DNA of 64,000 nucleotides from Corallococcus macrosporus. Lineage in GTDB: Bacteria > Myxococcota > Myxococcia > Myxococcales > Myxococcaceae. The stretch lies in the NCBI RefSeq assembly GCF_017302985.1, contig NZ_JAFIMU010000013.1:62001-126000 (forward strand), given 5' to 3'. The notes below the pieces were generated by a model that saw only the letters and a program-made list of their open reading frames with translations, ran no database searches and was not told the origin of the DNA. The first letter of the stretch is position 1; every line of letters begins with the position of its first letter. Shown piece by piece: positions 54,154-63,102 of this stretch. The translations under genes were made by a program, and so were the position numbers.

Positions 54154-55608
54154 ATGGACCGCCGCACACTGTTGAAGGGGATGGGTGCCGCGCTGCTCAC
54201 CGGCTGCGCCTCGGGCCCGCGTTCCGCCGCCACGCCGCCCCTGGCCCCTGACTGGGCCCTGGGGTGGCGCTCCGTGACGTCCGCGGCGCTGGCACCCGTG
54301 GACGCGCAGGTGAAGGGCCGCTTCCCGGACGCGCTGCACGGCACGCTGTTCCGCAATGGCCCCGCCCGCCTGGAGCGCGCGGGCCAGCGTGTCCGTCACT
54401 GGTTCGACGGTGACGGCATGGTGCAGTCCTTCCGCGTCTCGTCCCGTGGCGTCACCCACCACGGGCGCTTCGTGTCGACCTTCAAGTTCCAGAACGAGGA
54501 GCGGCTGGGCCACTACGCGCTGGGCACCGCCGAGCTGCCCGCGCGCGGCAACGATGCCAACAACGTGGCCAATACATCGGTGCTCATGGTGGGCGGCGAG
54601 CTGCTCGCGCTCTGGGAGGCGGGCTCCGCGTACCGGCTGGACCCGGAGACGCTCGAGACGCGCGGCACGAAGGACTGGTCCGAGGAGCTGACCGGAGTGC
54701 CCTTCTCCGCGCACCCGTTGCCCGAGCGCGACGGCAGCTATTGGAACTACGGGCTCGCGCCGTACGCCGGTGAGCAGGGCCTGATGATGCTGTACCACTT
54801 CAGCGCCGACGGGCGGATGCTCCAGTTCGCGTCCCTGCCCATGCCCATCCCCGGCTATGCGCACGCCTTCGCGCAGACCGAGCGCCATCTCATCGTGGTG
54901 CTCGCGCCGCTGCTGTGGGACGACACGCAGAACCTGACGTGGTTCGACAAGGAGGCCTGGCAGCCGTCGCTGGGCACGACGGTGCTCGTGGTGGAGAAGG
55001 CGGACCTGACGCGCGTCGTGCGGCGGGAGCTGCCCGCGGGCTTCGTCTTCCACTTCGGCCATGCGTGGGAGGACGGAGACCGCCTGCGCGCCTACGCCTG
55101 CTGGTATGAGGACGCGCACTTCATGCACCTGACGGTGGACCAGGACATCCAGGGCCGGGTGAAGGATCGCCCACCGGCGCGGCTGGCCCAGTTGGAGATT
55201 CCCCTCGGCGCCGGTCAGGGCCGCATCCTGCGCAGCTCCCACGGCGCGGAGTTCCCGGTCGTGGACGCCCGCGTCCCGGGACGAAGCGGGAGTGCGCACT
55301 TCGTCGTGATGGAGGACAAGGACGCCGTGCTCCCGCATGGGGGCGTCATCGCGCGCATCGACGTCGAGCGCGACAGGGTGCAGCGCTTCGACTACGGCCC
55401 GGGAGTCATCGCCGAGGAGCACCTCTTCGTGCCCACCGGTTCAAGGGAGGGCCAGGGCTGGTTGCTGGGCACGTCGCTGGACTGCACGCGCGGACACACG
55501 CGCCTGGCGGCCTTTGACGCGGAGCACCTGGACGATGGACCCGTGGCGCTCGCCACCCTGCCCCGCGCGCTGCCGCTGGGCTTCCACGGCACCTTCCTGA
55601 AGGGGTAG
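54154..55608 (+). CDS. Carotenoid oxygenase (RPE65/CCD family), copy 2, exported
   Basis: A 484-residue enzyme starting at ATG 54154 (MDRRTLLKGMGAALLTGCAS), whose twin-Arg-like signal ends in a lipobox. Family motifs include ALHGTLFRNGPARLER and HWFDGDGMVQSFR. Candidate iron histidines are in FSAHPLPERDG, GYAHAFAQ, FHFGHAWEDGD and the terminal LGFHGTFLKG. Unlike copy 1 it seems to act outside the cytoplasm. It is co-transcribed with the DUF2141 gene. The substrate could be a carotenoid or lignostilbene-like compound. Confidence 0.92.
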   Translation: MDRRTLLKGMGAALLTGCASGPRSAATPPLAPDWALGWRSVTSAALAPVDAQVKGRFPDALHGTLFRNGPARLERAGQRVRHWFDGDGMVQSFRVSSRGVTHHGRFVSTFKFQNEERLGHYALGTAELPARGNDANNVANTSVLMVGGELLALWEAGSAYRLDPETLETRGTKDWSEELTGVPFSAHPLPERDGSYWNYGLAPYAGEQGLMMLYHFSADGRMLQFASLPMPIPGYAHAFAQTERHLIVVLAPLLWDDTQNLTWFDKEAWQPSLGTTVLVVEKADLTRVVRRELPAGFVFHFGHAWEDGDRLRAYACWYEDAHFMHLTVDQDIQGRVKDRPPARLAQLEIPLGAGQGRILRSSHGAEFPVVDARVPGRSGSAHFVVMEDKDAVLPHGGVIARIDVERDRVQRFDYGPGVIAEEHLFVPTGSREGQGWLLGTSLDCTRGHTRLAAFDAEHLDDGPVALATLPRALPLGFHGTFLKG

Positions 55609-55710
55609 TCGGCCGGCTGTTCAGGCAGGCGGAGGAGCAGCCCTCGTCACCCTGCCTGCTACGTCCCATCACCGCGTCGAGCGTCAGAGGCGGTGGGTAG
55701 GGTTGCCTTC

Positions 55711-56961
55711 ATGGACGTGCGCAAGAAGCTGGAGATCCTCGCCGACGCCGCCAAGTACGACGCCTCGTGTTCGAGCAGCGGCGGCAAACGCAAGGCGGCG
55801 AAGGATGGGCTCGGCAGTGTCGAGGGCATGGGCATCTGCCACAGCTACACGCCGGATGGCCGGTGCGTGTCCCTGCTCAAGATCCTGCTCACCAACTTCT
55901 GCATCTACGACTGCCAGTACTGCATCAACCGCATCTCCAGCGACACCGCCCGGGCGCGCTTCACGCCCGCGGAGGTCGTGCGGCTCACGCTCGACTTCTA
56001 CAAGCGCAACTACATCGAAGGCCTGTTCCTGAGCTCCGGCGTCATCAAGAGCCCGGACTACACGATGGAGCAGCTCATCGAGGTGACGCGCACGCTGCGC
56101 GAGGTGCACGGCTTCCAGGGCTACATCCACCTCAAGGCGGTGCCGGGCGCGTCCACGGAGCTCATCGAGCAGGCGGGACGGTACGCGGACCGGCTGAGCG
56201 CCAACATCGAGCTGCCGACGGACGGCGACCTGAAGAAGCTCGCGCCGGAGAAGAGCTTCGCCGTCACGGGCGGGACGATGAAGGACATCACCGCCCGCGT
56301 GGAGCAATCCAAGGCCGAGCGCAAGGAGAGCCCCAAGGCACCGAAGTTCGCACCCGCGGGCCAGAGCACGCAGATGATCGTCGGCGCCACCCCCACGCCG
56401 GACGCGTCCATCCTCGACACGGCGAACCGCCTCTACACGCGCTTCAAGCTCAAGCGCGTGTACTACTCGGCCTACAGCCCCATTCCGATCGTCGACGCCC
56501 GCCTGCCCGCGAAGGCGCCGCCGCTCGTGCGCGAGCACCGGCTGTACCAGGCGGACTGGCTCCTGCGCTTCTACGGCTTTCGCGTGGACGAGCTCACGCC
56601 GCCCGAGAAGCCGGACCTGTCGCTGGAGCTGGACCCGAAGCTCGCGTGGGCGCTGCGCCGGCGGGAGCTGTTCCCCATGGACGTGAACCGCGCCCCGCGC
56701 GAGGACCTGCTGCGCGTGCCGGGCATGGGCGTGCGCACGGTGGACCGGATCCTCCGCATCCGCCGCTGGCACCGCGTCACGCTCGCGGACCTCGCGCGGC
56801 TGCACGTCCCGCTCGCGCGCATGAAGCCCTTCATCGTGACGGCGGACCACCGGCCCACGGGGCTCCTCGACTCGGCCCGGCTCGTGGAGCGGGTGACGCC
56901 TCCCGCCACCCAGCTCTCCCTCTTCGCCTCCGCCCGGGAAGCCCTCACCGGAGAGCTCTGA
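55711..56961 (+). CDS. Radical SAM protein paired with UdgX (putative DNA repair)
   Basis: A 416-residue protein starting at ATG 55711. The [4Fe-4S] radical SAM motif is CIYDCQYC (Cys64, Cys68, Cys71) after LLKILLTNF. A C-terminal helix-hairpin-helix (MDVNRAPREDLLRVPGMGVR) suggests DNA contact. This matches the radical SAM family found linked to uracil-DNA glycosylase-like proteins. Its stop overlaps the start of the UdgX gene (TGATG), so the two are translated together. The repaired lesion is not established. Confidence 0.92.
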   Translation: MDVRKKLEILADAAKYDASCSSSGGKRKAAKDGLGSVEGMGICHSYTPDGRCVSLLKILLTNFCIYDCQYCINRISSDTARARFTPAEVVRLTLDFYKRNYIEGLFLSSGVIKSPDYTMEQLIEVTRTLREVHGFQGYIHLKAVPGASTELIEQAGRYADRLSANIELPTDGDLKKLAPEKSFAVTGGTMKDITARVEQSKAERKESPKAPKFAPAGQSTQMIVGATPTPDASILDTANRLYTRFKLKRVYYSAYSPIPIVDARLPAKAPPLVREHRLYQADWLLRFYGFRVDELTPPEKPDLSLELDPKLAWALRRRELFPMDVNRAPREDLLRVPGMGVRTVDRILRIRRWHRVTLADLARLHVPLARMKPFIVTADHRPTGLLDSARLVERVTPPATQLSLFASAREALTGEL

Positions 56962-58364
56962 TGCGGGTGGAGGTGGGGCCGGACCTGGACTCGTTCCGCA
57001 CCGCCGCGCGAGGACTGCTCGCCCGAGGGGTGTCTCCGGAGCAGGTGCTGTTCACCGAGGAGGGGCACGGCCAGGGTTCACTGCTCGCGCCGGACGCGGT
57101 GCCCGCGAGCGCGCCCATCGCTGCCCTGTCGGTGCCTCCGGCGTTCCTGGAGCTGGCACGGAAGGTGGCGTGTCACCGCTCGCCGGAGCGTTGGGGGCTG
57201 CTCTACCGGGTGCTGTGGCGGCTCGTGCAAGGCGAGCGCAAGCTGCTGGAGATCGAAAGCGACGCGGACGTGCACCGCGTGCTCATGATGGCCAAGGCCG
57301 TGCAGCGGGACGCGCACAAGATGAAGGCCTTCGTGCGCTTCCGGCGGGTGGAGCAGGACGGCGAGGAGTTCTTCATCGCGTGGCACCGGCCCGAGCACCT
57401 CATCGTGCGCTACGTGGCGCCCTTCTTCGCGCGGCGCTTTCCGTCCATGCGCTGGAGCATCCTCACGCCGGACGCGAGCGTGTCCTGGGACCAGGAGCAG
57501 CTCACGTACGGCCCCGGCGTGCCGCGCTCGCAAGCGCCCGAGGGCGATGCGCTGGAGGAGATGTGGGGGACGTACTACGCGTCGACCTTCAATCCAGCGC
57601 GGCTCAACGTGCGGGCCATGCGCGCGGAGATGCCCAAGAAGCACTGGGCCACCCTGCCCGAGGCCCGGCTCATCCCGGAGCTGGTGCGCCAGGCGCCCCA
57701 GCGCACCTCGCGCATGGTGACCCCGAAGCTGGAGCGCTCCGAAGCGGGCCGCTTCCTGCCCGAGCACCGGGACCTCGCCTCGCTCGCCCAGGCGGCGCAA
57801 GGCTGCCGGGCCTGTCCGCTGCACGAGCGGGCCACGCGCACGGTGTTCGGTGAGGGGCCCATGGGGGCCCGGCTGATGCTCGTGGGCGAGCAACCCGGAG
57901 ACCAGGAGGACCGCATGGGCCGGCCCTTCATCGGTCCCGCGGGCCAGCTGCTCGACACGGTGCTCGCCCAGGTGGGCCTCGAGCGCGAGCAGCTCTACGT
58001 CACCAACGCGGTGAAGCACTTCGGGTGGGTGGCGGGCGAGGAGAAGCAGCGCCTGCACGCGAAGCCCGGACGGAGCGAGGTGCTCGCGTGCAAGGCGTGG
58101 CTGGACGCCGAAGTGGCGCAGGTGAAGCCGAGGATGATCCTCTGCCTGGGGGCCACGGCGGCGCAGGCCTTCCTCGGGCCCGGCTTTCGCATCAACCTGA
58201 GCCGGGGCCAGGTGTTCGAGACGCCGTGGGCGAAGGCATGGATGGCGACCTTCCACCCCTCGGCGCTCCTGCGCATGCCGGACGAGCGCGCGCGGGCCCA
58301 GGCGCGGGTCCACTTCGAGGAGGACCTGCGCCGGGCGGCGGACACGCTGCGCGCGCTCGGGTGA
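56961..58364 (+). CDS. UdgX-type uracil-DNA binding protein with N-terminal DUF4130
   Basis: A 467-residue fusion starting at ATG 56961. Residues 1-~250 fit DUF4130 (ARKVACHRSPERWGLLYRVL, DAHKMKAFVRFRR, MRWSILTPDASVSWD). Residues ~270-467 are a family-4/UdgX glycosylase fold with four cluster cysteines (CRACPLH and later) and VGEQPGDQEDRMGRPFIGPA. The loop VKHFGWVAGEEKQRLHAKPG keeps a His where UdgX forms a covalent bond with uracil-containing DNA, and TFHPSALLR is motif B. The loop lacks the classical KRRIH spelling, so covalent trapping is likely but not certain. Confidence 0.92.
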   Translation: MRVEVGPDLDSFRTAARGLLARGVSPEQVLFTEEGHGQGSLLAPDAVPASAPIAALSVPPAFLELARKVACHRSPERWGLLYRVLWRLVQGERKLLEIESDADVHRVLMMAKAVQRDAHKMKAFVRFRRVEQDGEEFFIAWHRPEHLIVRYVAPFFARRFPSMRWSILTPDASVSWDQEQLTYGPGVPRSQAPEGDALEEMWGTYYASTFNPARLNVRAMRAEMPKKHWATLPEARLIPELVRQAPQRTSRMVTPKLERSEAGRFLPEHRDLASLAQAAQGCRACPLHERATRTVFGEGPMGARLMLVGEQPGDQEDRMGRPFIGPAGQLLDTVLAQVGLEREQLYVTNAVKHFGWVAGEEKQRLHAKPGRSEVLACKAWLDAEVAQVKPRMILCLGATAAQAFLGPGFRINLSRGQVFETPWAKAWMATFHPSALLRMPDERARAQARVHFEEDLRRAADTLRALG

Positions 58365-58385
58365 GTCCGGGCTGGAGACGCCCCG

Positions 58386-58907
58386 CTACCTCGCGCAGGT
58401 GTACTGGTTGTTGCCGAGGTGGATGCCACTCATGGCGTACCCACCCGCCCCGCACACATGCATGGGGTAGCTGTCCGTGGTCGTTCCGTCCACGTACTCC
58501 AAGACGACGGCGGTCCCCGGCGCCTGGCACGCCAGGTAGTTCTTGCTGGCGTTCATTCCCACCATGACGGTGCCCTGGGGACAGGCGTGCATGTTATTGC
58601 GCGTGAGCCCGGTATCGAGGAAGCGGACGCCGCCCGTGGATGAGAGCTGGGCGCACTTGAAGACGTTATTGGCGACGTGCGCGCCAATCATCGCGTAGCC
58701 GGTAGGGCAACAATGCATGGTGCTGCCATTGACGGTGCATTGCGTTCCCGAGTCATAGAGCGTCGCCCCCGTAAACAAGAGCGAGGACTTCGACTGCTCG
58801 ACGTCGAGCTCCTCCACGGTTTCAGGCGGACCCCCACAGCCACCCAGGATGGTGACAGCCGCCAGCACCAGGACCGCAGAAGACACCGCTTCGATTGCAC
58901 GCTTCAT
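58386..58907 (-). CDS. Small lipoprotein with three Met-His-Cys/Asn-Asn repeats
   Basis: I use the ATG at 58907 (MKRAIEAVSS), six bases after GAGGGGG; two upstream ATGs are less well placed. The signal ends in ILGGC. The mature part has three ~40-residue units of pattern M-H-x-C-x-x-G-x-x-M-x-G-x(4,5)-N-x(3)-C (MHCCPTGYAMIG, MHACPQGTVMVG, MHVCGAGGYAMSG), with six or more cysteines likely to be disulfide-bonded. The Met-His-Cys clusters could bind metal. I do not recognise the family. Confidence 0.7.
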   Translation of the reverse strand: MKRAIEAVSSAVLVLAAVTILGGCGGPPETVEELDVEQSKSSLLFTGATLYDSGTQCTVNGSTMHCCPTGYAMIGAHVANNVFKCAQLSSTGGVRFLDTGLTRNNMHACPQGTVMVGMNASKNYLACQAPGTAVVLEYVDGTTTDSYPMHVCGAGGYAMSGIHLGNNQYTCAR

Positions 58908-58937
58908 GTTCATCCCCCTCATTCGAGTTAAGGCGCT

Positions 58938-58983
58938 TTACTGATATTACGGAATTTTCACGCTGGCAAGACAGTTTCAGTAA
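58938..58983. repeat. TTACTGA/TCAGTAA inverted repeat in AT-rich intergenic DNA
   Basis: TTACTGA (58938-58944) and TCAGTAA (58977-58983) are perfect inverted copies 32 bp apart. They lie in the AT-rich region between the divergent genes at 58907 and 59106. Possible operator half-sites. Confidence 0.35.
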
Positions 58984-59105
58984 TTCTTTTTTTACGTGGA
59001 TGGATAATCATTGTGGCCTTTCCGGCTACAATCCCTCCTGGCCGCGAGTCCCCGTCCTCCGTCCCTCCTCTGAGCGGCCCCCGTCATCCCCGCATCGGAG
59101 GCTCC

Positions 59106-59648
59106 GTGAAACGTCTTGCATGGCCCTTCGTGCTGCTCACCGCGTTCTCGACCGCGGCCCTGGGCAGCACGAATCCGGAAGGCAGTCCTCCCCAGCTCAT
59201 CCAATCCGCCAGCCGGGCGGCTGTCTTCACCCCGGTGGACGACCGGGGGCAGGCGATTGACGTCCTGCCCGTGGGTGATTCGCTCACCGTCGGCGCCCAG
59301 GGGCTGGAGCCCAACACCGTCTACGAGCTGCGCTTCGCGCTGGACGCGGAGCGCATCCCCACGCTGAAGGAGGCCGTCGGCTTCGCCCGCGCGACGGATG
59401 CGATCGCCATCGAGGTGCAGACCCAGGAGCCCCTGGGCTCGCTGGAGCGCTCGTCCTCGCCGGAGATCTACCTCAACGGAGAGCGCGTCGGAGACACCTG
59501 GGCGGTGCCACCCGACCGCCTCTTCGTCTTCCTGCCGGACGCCACGTCGCTCAAGGACGCGAACGAGGTGACGGTGGCCTGGCTGGGCAACGAGGCCCAG
59601 ACGCGCTCCACCCGCCCCGCCACGCTGACGCGCCAGATGCTGCCCTGA
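59106..59648 (+). CDS. Putative secreted protein, 180 residues
   Basis: It starts at a GTG at 59106 with GGAGG four bases upstream; the signal peptide is VKRLAWPFVLLTAFSTAALG. The mature part appears as one or two beta-sandwich units (AIDVLPVGDSLTVGAQGLEP, EIYLNGERVGDTWAVPP) with no cysteines. The family is not recognised. It is divergent from the Met-His-Cys lipoprotein gene. Confidence 0.65.
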   Translation: MKRLAWPFVLLTAFSTAALGSTNPEGSPPQLIQSASRAAVFTPVDDRGQAIDVLPVGDSLTVGAQGLEPNTVYELRFALDAERIPTLKEAVGFARATDAIAIEVQTQEPLGSLERSSSPEIYLNGERVGDTWAVPPDRLFVFLPDATSLKDANEVTVAWLGNEAQTRSTRPATLTRQMLP

Positions 59649-59815
59649 GCATGGAGCAGTGCTGACCCCGGGCGCGGGCGCTCCCCTCATGGGGGAGGGC
59701 TCGCGCCCTTCGGGTTCCGCCACCGCCAGTGCATCGTGAAATACAATGCGTGGCAGGTGGAAGTCCGTTCGCCGCGATATTTCCAGCACACCCGACCCGC
59801 TCATCGAGGACACCC

Positions 59816-60337
59816 ATGCGCTTGAACCTCCTTCCCGTCATCGGATTGCTCTTCCTTCCTGCCTGTGACTCCAAGTCCGAACAGACGGAGGGCGTGGGGA
59901 CCTTGAAGGGAGACAAGGCCTTCCCGGTGACCTGGTCCGGCGAACTGCTGCCGCGCAGCCCCGACGGCGGGACTTCCTTCTCGATCGCCGTCCTGTCCGA
60001 CAGCGACTTCTCCGGGCTCTGCACGACCCCCGCGGACGCCGGCTATGAACTTCCGCCGTCCCGCTTCGTGACGGTCTCGGTCCTCGGCCCCCCTGCGGCA
60101 GGGACGTTCGAGGTCGGCAGCGCCAACGGCCCTGGCTTCGTCCAGCTCCAGCAGCGCCTCACGGACGGAGGGACGGAGACGATTGGCGTGGCCACCAGCG
60201 GGAGCATCCAGCTGACGACCGCCACGACGGACCAGCTCGTTGGAAGCTTCGATGTCCAGCTCCTGGGGAGATCCGACGGAGTGGCGACAGGGTTGTCGGG
60301 AACCTTCGACGCCCCTTTCTGCGCGAACCGGAAGTGA
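59816..60337 (+). CDS. Lipoprotein of unknown function, 173 residues
   Basis: It starts at ATG 59816 with GAGGACA upstream. The signal ends at LLFLPACDS. The mature protein is beta-rich (FPVTWSGELLPRSPDGGTSF, VGSFDVQLLGRSDGVATGL) with two cysteines. The family is not recognised. The upstream 167 bp hold no gene. Confidence 0.65.
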   Translation: MRLNLLPVIGLLFLPACDSKSEQTEGVGTLKGDKAFPVTWSGELLPRSPDGGTSFSIAVLSDSDFSGLCTTPADAGYELPPSRFVTVSVLGPPAAGTFEVGSANGPGFVQLQQRLTDGGTETIGVATSGSIQLTTATTDQLVGSFDVQLLGRSDGVATGLSGTFDAPFCANRK

Positions 60338-60482
60338 GGTCTTTGTATTCTGGCCCACATTTCTTGTTTTTCAGCTATATCCGCATTTGACTTGTTCTTA
60401 GGATGCCGGGTGTGGAGGCCGTTCATCCACATGCGACGCCCCCTCAGGCGTTCTTGATTTCTCTGAGGGAGAAAGAACAACC

Positions 60483-60821
60483 ATGAAGAAGTTGCTCCTG
60501 GGGCTCATGCTGGCCGCGGTTCCTCTCATCGGCTGTGGTGCGGGCGCGGAGGACGCCTCGTCTGACAACGTGCAGACGGTGACGACCGAGTCCGGCCAGA
60601 GCATCAACCTGGACTTCGGCCCCATGAGCTCGGAAGAGCCGCTGGCGTCGATGGAGGACTCGAGCGGCGACGTCTCCGCGATGGGCGCCGGCTGCTGGGT
60701 CACGCTCCTGTACTGTCGGGACCCGCGCTACAACGGTTGGGCCACCTGTCAGCAGAACGGCCAGTGCACCTACCAGCAGTTCAAGGACAACTGCATCGCG
60801 CTCTACAACAAGACCTGCTAG
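60483..60821 (+). CDS. Small six-cysteine lipoprotein
   Basis: A 112-residue protein starting at ATG 60483 with GGGAGAAAG upstream. The lipobox is PLIGCGAG. An acidic, disordered spacer leads to a compact C-terminal ~43-residue module with six cysteines (CWVTLLYCRDPRYNGWATC and CTYQQFKDNC, then terminal C), probably three disulfides. The family is not recognised. A strong terminator follows and the leader is AT-rich, so it looks like a single-gene transcript. Confidence 0.7.
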   Translation: MKKLLLGLMLAAVPLIGCGAGAEDASSDNVQTVTTESGQSINLDFGPMSSEEPLASMEDSSGDVSAMGAGCWVTLLYCRDPRYNGWATCQQNGQCTYQQFKDNCIALYNKTC

Positions 60822-60850
60822 GCCTCTCAGCGCCCAGGTCTCATCCTGAG

Positions 60851-60886
60851 AAAGCCCGGCCTCCGCGAGCGAGGGCCGGGCTTTTT
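60851..60886 (+). terminator. Rho-independent terminator
   Basis: GCCCGGCCTC (60854-60863) pairs with GAGGGCCGGGC (60871-60881, one bulge), flanked by AAA on the left and TTTTT on the right. This is a canonical bidirectional terminator between the small lipoprotein and the convergent amylase gene. Confidence 0.85.
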
Positions 60887-60906
60887 CGTGCCGCCGTGTC
60901 AGCGCA

Positions 60907-60972
60907 TCAGGGGCACTTGCTCACCATCAGCTCGCCGCCGTCGTTGGTGGCATTGATGCGGAAGCTGAACAC
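60907..60972 (-). other. Orphaned last 21 codons of the amylase gene
   Basis: Directly after the TAA at 60975-60973, the same frame continues VFSFRINATNDGGELMVSKC plus Pro and ends at a second stop (60909-60907). These residues look like the last beta-strands of the C-terminal domain and include a Cys that could pair with one in the preceding domain. Confidence 0.7.
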
Positions 60973-63102
60973 TTAGTCGCCGGCCTCCGGGATGGCGAGC
61001 GAGGACTCCTTGCCGGGCCCCGCGGCGAGCGACATGGGCTGCTCCGAGGCAATCACCACCGGAGCCCCGCCCGACACCGCGAGTTCCTTCGACCAGTCCG
61101 CGCTGGCGAACTTGAAGGTGTACGCGGTGACGTCCGGCTCGTTGACCACCACCTGGTAGATGTTGTCGCCCTTGTAGGCGAAGCGGCGGTTGGCGGGCGT
61201 CGCACCGAAGTTGTCTCCTCCGACGTAGCTGCCCCGGATGAAGAGCTCCTTCCCGAGCGGGCCGAGCCCGTCGACCGTCGGAGCGTCGCAACGGGCCAGG
61301 GGGCCCTGACCGGAGAGTCCGCCGCCAGGGCCTGTCTGCGGGCCCTCGGCTGTCGGCGAGGCGATGGTGAGGAACCGGCCCTCGAACGGCTTCAGCGCAA
61401 TCTCATGCTGCCCTTCCACGAGGGCCACCTCCGCGCCTCCCAGCAGGTCGACGAGCGCCCCCGCGCTGCCAATGGCCGTCCCGGCCACGGTGACGACCGC
61501 GGGCGTCGCCTTCGCGTTCAACACATACAGGACGTGGTCGGTGCCCTTGTCCTTGCGGTCGAGGTAGACGCTGTCGTCCGAGTAGATGTGCGTCCGGCTG
61601 CCATTCGCCAGCGCCGGATGCGCGTCGCGCAGCGCCATCAGGGACGCGACGTAGTGCCTCAGGTCCGCCTGCGCGGGCGAGAGCACCGTGGCGGGCGCCC
61701 CGACCGTGGTCGGGATGCCCTCCACGATGGCGGAGGTCCGGGAGACATGGTCGTCGCAGACGCCCCGGAGGGCGCAGGTCGCGTTGTCCTCCTTCGCCGC
61801 GAAGCCCGGCAGCTCCTGCCCCACCTCATCCCCGTAGTAGAGGGTGATGGGGCCGCTGTACCCGACCATGACGCTGAAGGCCGCCTTGTGCCGCGCCCAC
61901 CAGGCGCTGTCCTGGGGATCCGCCAGGTTTCCTCGCTGGAGCAGATCGCCGAAGCGGACCAGGTCGTGGTTGGTCAGCATCAGGTTCGGCATGGCGTGGG
62001 CCGGATACGCCAGTTGGTTCTGATACCCGGCCTGGAGGTTGCTCGCGCCGCGGTTTCCCGTGCCGGACTCCTCGACCGCCAGGGTCTGCACCAGGCTGTA
62101 GCGCATCGGGAAGTCGAACGCGGACCGCAGCGCGGGGCTCGCGGTGGTGCCATAGCCCTTGCTGGCGATGTCCGCCGGCCCGCTCCAGATCTCCGCCACC
62201 ATGTACCCCAGCGGATGGACGCTCTGGCCGGCCGCGTTCGTGTAGCTCACGTCCGCCGCGGCACCGGCGACGGCGGTCCTCAGGTCATCCCAGTACTGCA
62301 CCGGAACCTGATTGGCCTGATCCAGACGCCACCCGTCGATCTTGTACTCCGTCACCCAGTGCGTCGCGACCTCCTTGAAGAAGTCGAGGTCGTCTGGATA
62401 GACCGCCGACCGCCCGGTGCCGCCCTGCTGCCCCGAGGTGGAGAGCTTGCGGCCCTGCGGCGAGGCGTAATCACTGGCATTGACCTTGTAGTGGCCGAAC
62501 ACGCCATCCAGGAAGACATACAGCCCCCGGGCATGCGCGGCGTCCACCAGCTCCTGGAGCTTCGCGTTGGTGCCGAACTTCGGGTCGACGCTGAAGTAGT
62601 CCGACGCGAAATAGCCCGTGGCATCCAGGCGATGGGCCCAGTCGTCCTGGCCGCTCACGGGCACGCTGTGGAAGATGGGGGTCAGCCAGAGCGCGTTGAC
62701 GCCCGTGGACTTGATGGCGTCGAGGCTGTTGATGACGCCCTGCAGGTCTCCCTTGTGGTGGCTGGTGCCATAACCGGTGTTGGAGTCCGCGCTGCTGTCG
62801 GCGTCGACGAAGGCCTCGACCATGACCTGGTACAGGCGCAGGCCGCACTCGGGTTCGCCGTTGCCCCTGAAGCAGGCCAGACGGCTGTCGGCCCGTGTCG
62901 CGGAGACGCTGACGGTCGCGGTGTAGGAGACGCCCGCGTCCACTCCGGCGTCCACCCCTGCATCCTCCTCCACGCCCGCGTCCACGCCCCCGTCCACCGG
63001 CGGCGGAGGCGGGGTGCCTCCATCGCTACCACTGCTCCCACCCTGGCAGGCGACCAGGACACCCGCCGTGACCAGCGTGAGAAGGGACTTCCGCCAATGC
63101 AT
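60973..63102 (-). CDS. GH13 alpha-amylase lipoprotein, probably truncated by a nonsense codon
   Basis: A 709-residue protein starting at ATG 63102 with lipobox LVACQ (Cys19) and a Pro and Asp-Ala-Gly linker. The GH13 barrel (~88-560) has GLYVFLDGVFGHY (region I), IDGWRLDQANQ (nucleophile Asp261), YMVAEIWSG (acid Glu304) and MLTNHDLVRFG (Asp380). A C-terminal beta-sandwich (~610-709) ends at ...IPEAGD followed by TAA. The frame continues for 21 sensible codons, so the codon was probably TAC (Tyr). The catalytic domain is intact, but the last strands of the accessory domain are lost. It hydrolyses alpha-1,4-glucans at the cell surface. Confidence 0.92.
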   Translation of the reverse strand: MHWRKSLLTLVTAGVLVACQGGSSGSDGGTPPPPPVDGGVDAGVEEDAGVDAGVDAGVSYTATVSVSATRADSRLACFRGNGEPECGLRLYQVMVEAFVDADSSADSNTGYGTSHHKGDLQGVINSLDAIKSTGVNALWLTPIFHSVPVSGQDDWAHRLDATGYFASDYFSVDPKFGTNAKLQELVDAAHARGLYVFLDGVFGHYKVNASDYASPQGRKLSTSGQQGGTGRSAVYPDDLDFFKEVATHWVTEYKIDGWRLDQANQVPVQYWDDLRTAVAGAAADVSYTNAAGQSVHPLGYMVAEIWSGPADIASKGYGTTASPALRSAFDFPMRYSLVQTLAVEESGTGNRGASNLQAGYQNQLAYPAHAMPNLMLTNHDLVRFGDLLQRGNLADPQDSAWWARHKAAFSVMVGYSGPITLYYGDEVGQELPGFAAKEDNATCALRGVCDDHVSRTSAIVEGIPTTVGAPATVLSPAQADLRHYVASLMALRDAHPALANGSRTHIYSDDSVYLDRKDKGTDHVLYVLNAKATPAVVTVAGTAIGSAGALVDLLGGAEVALVEGQHEIALKPFEGRFLTIASPTAEGPQTGPGGGLSGQGPLARCDAPTVDGLGPLGKELFIRGSYVGGDNFGATPANRRFAYKGDNIYQVVVNEPDVTAYTFKFASADWSKELAVSGGAPVVIASEQPMSLAAGPGKESSLAIPEAGD

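Noticed and set aside
60899-61291. 130-residue frame overlapping the amylase 3' end
   Set aside because: It is in another frame; the sensible continuation is in the amylase frame after the TAA.
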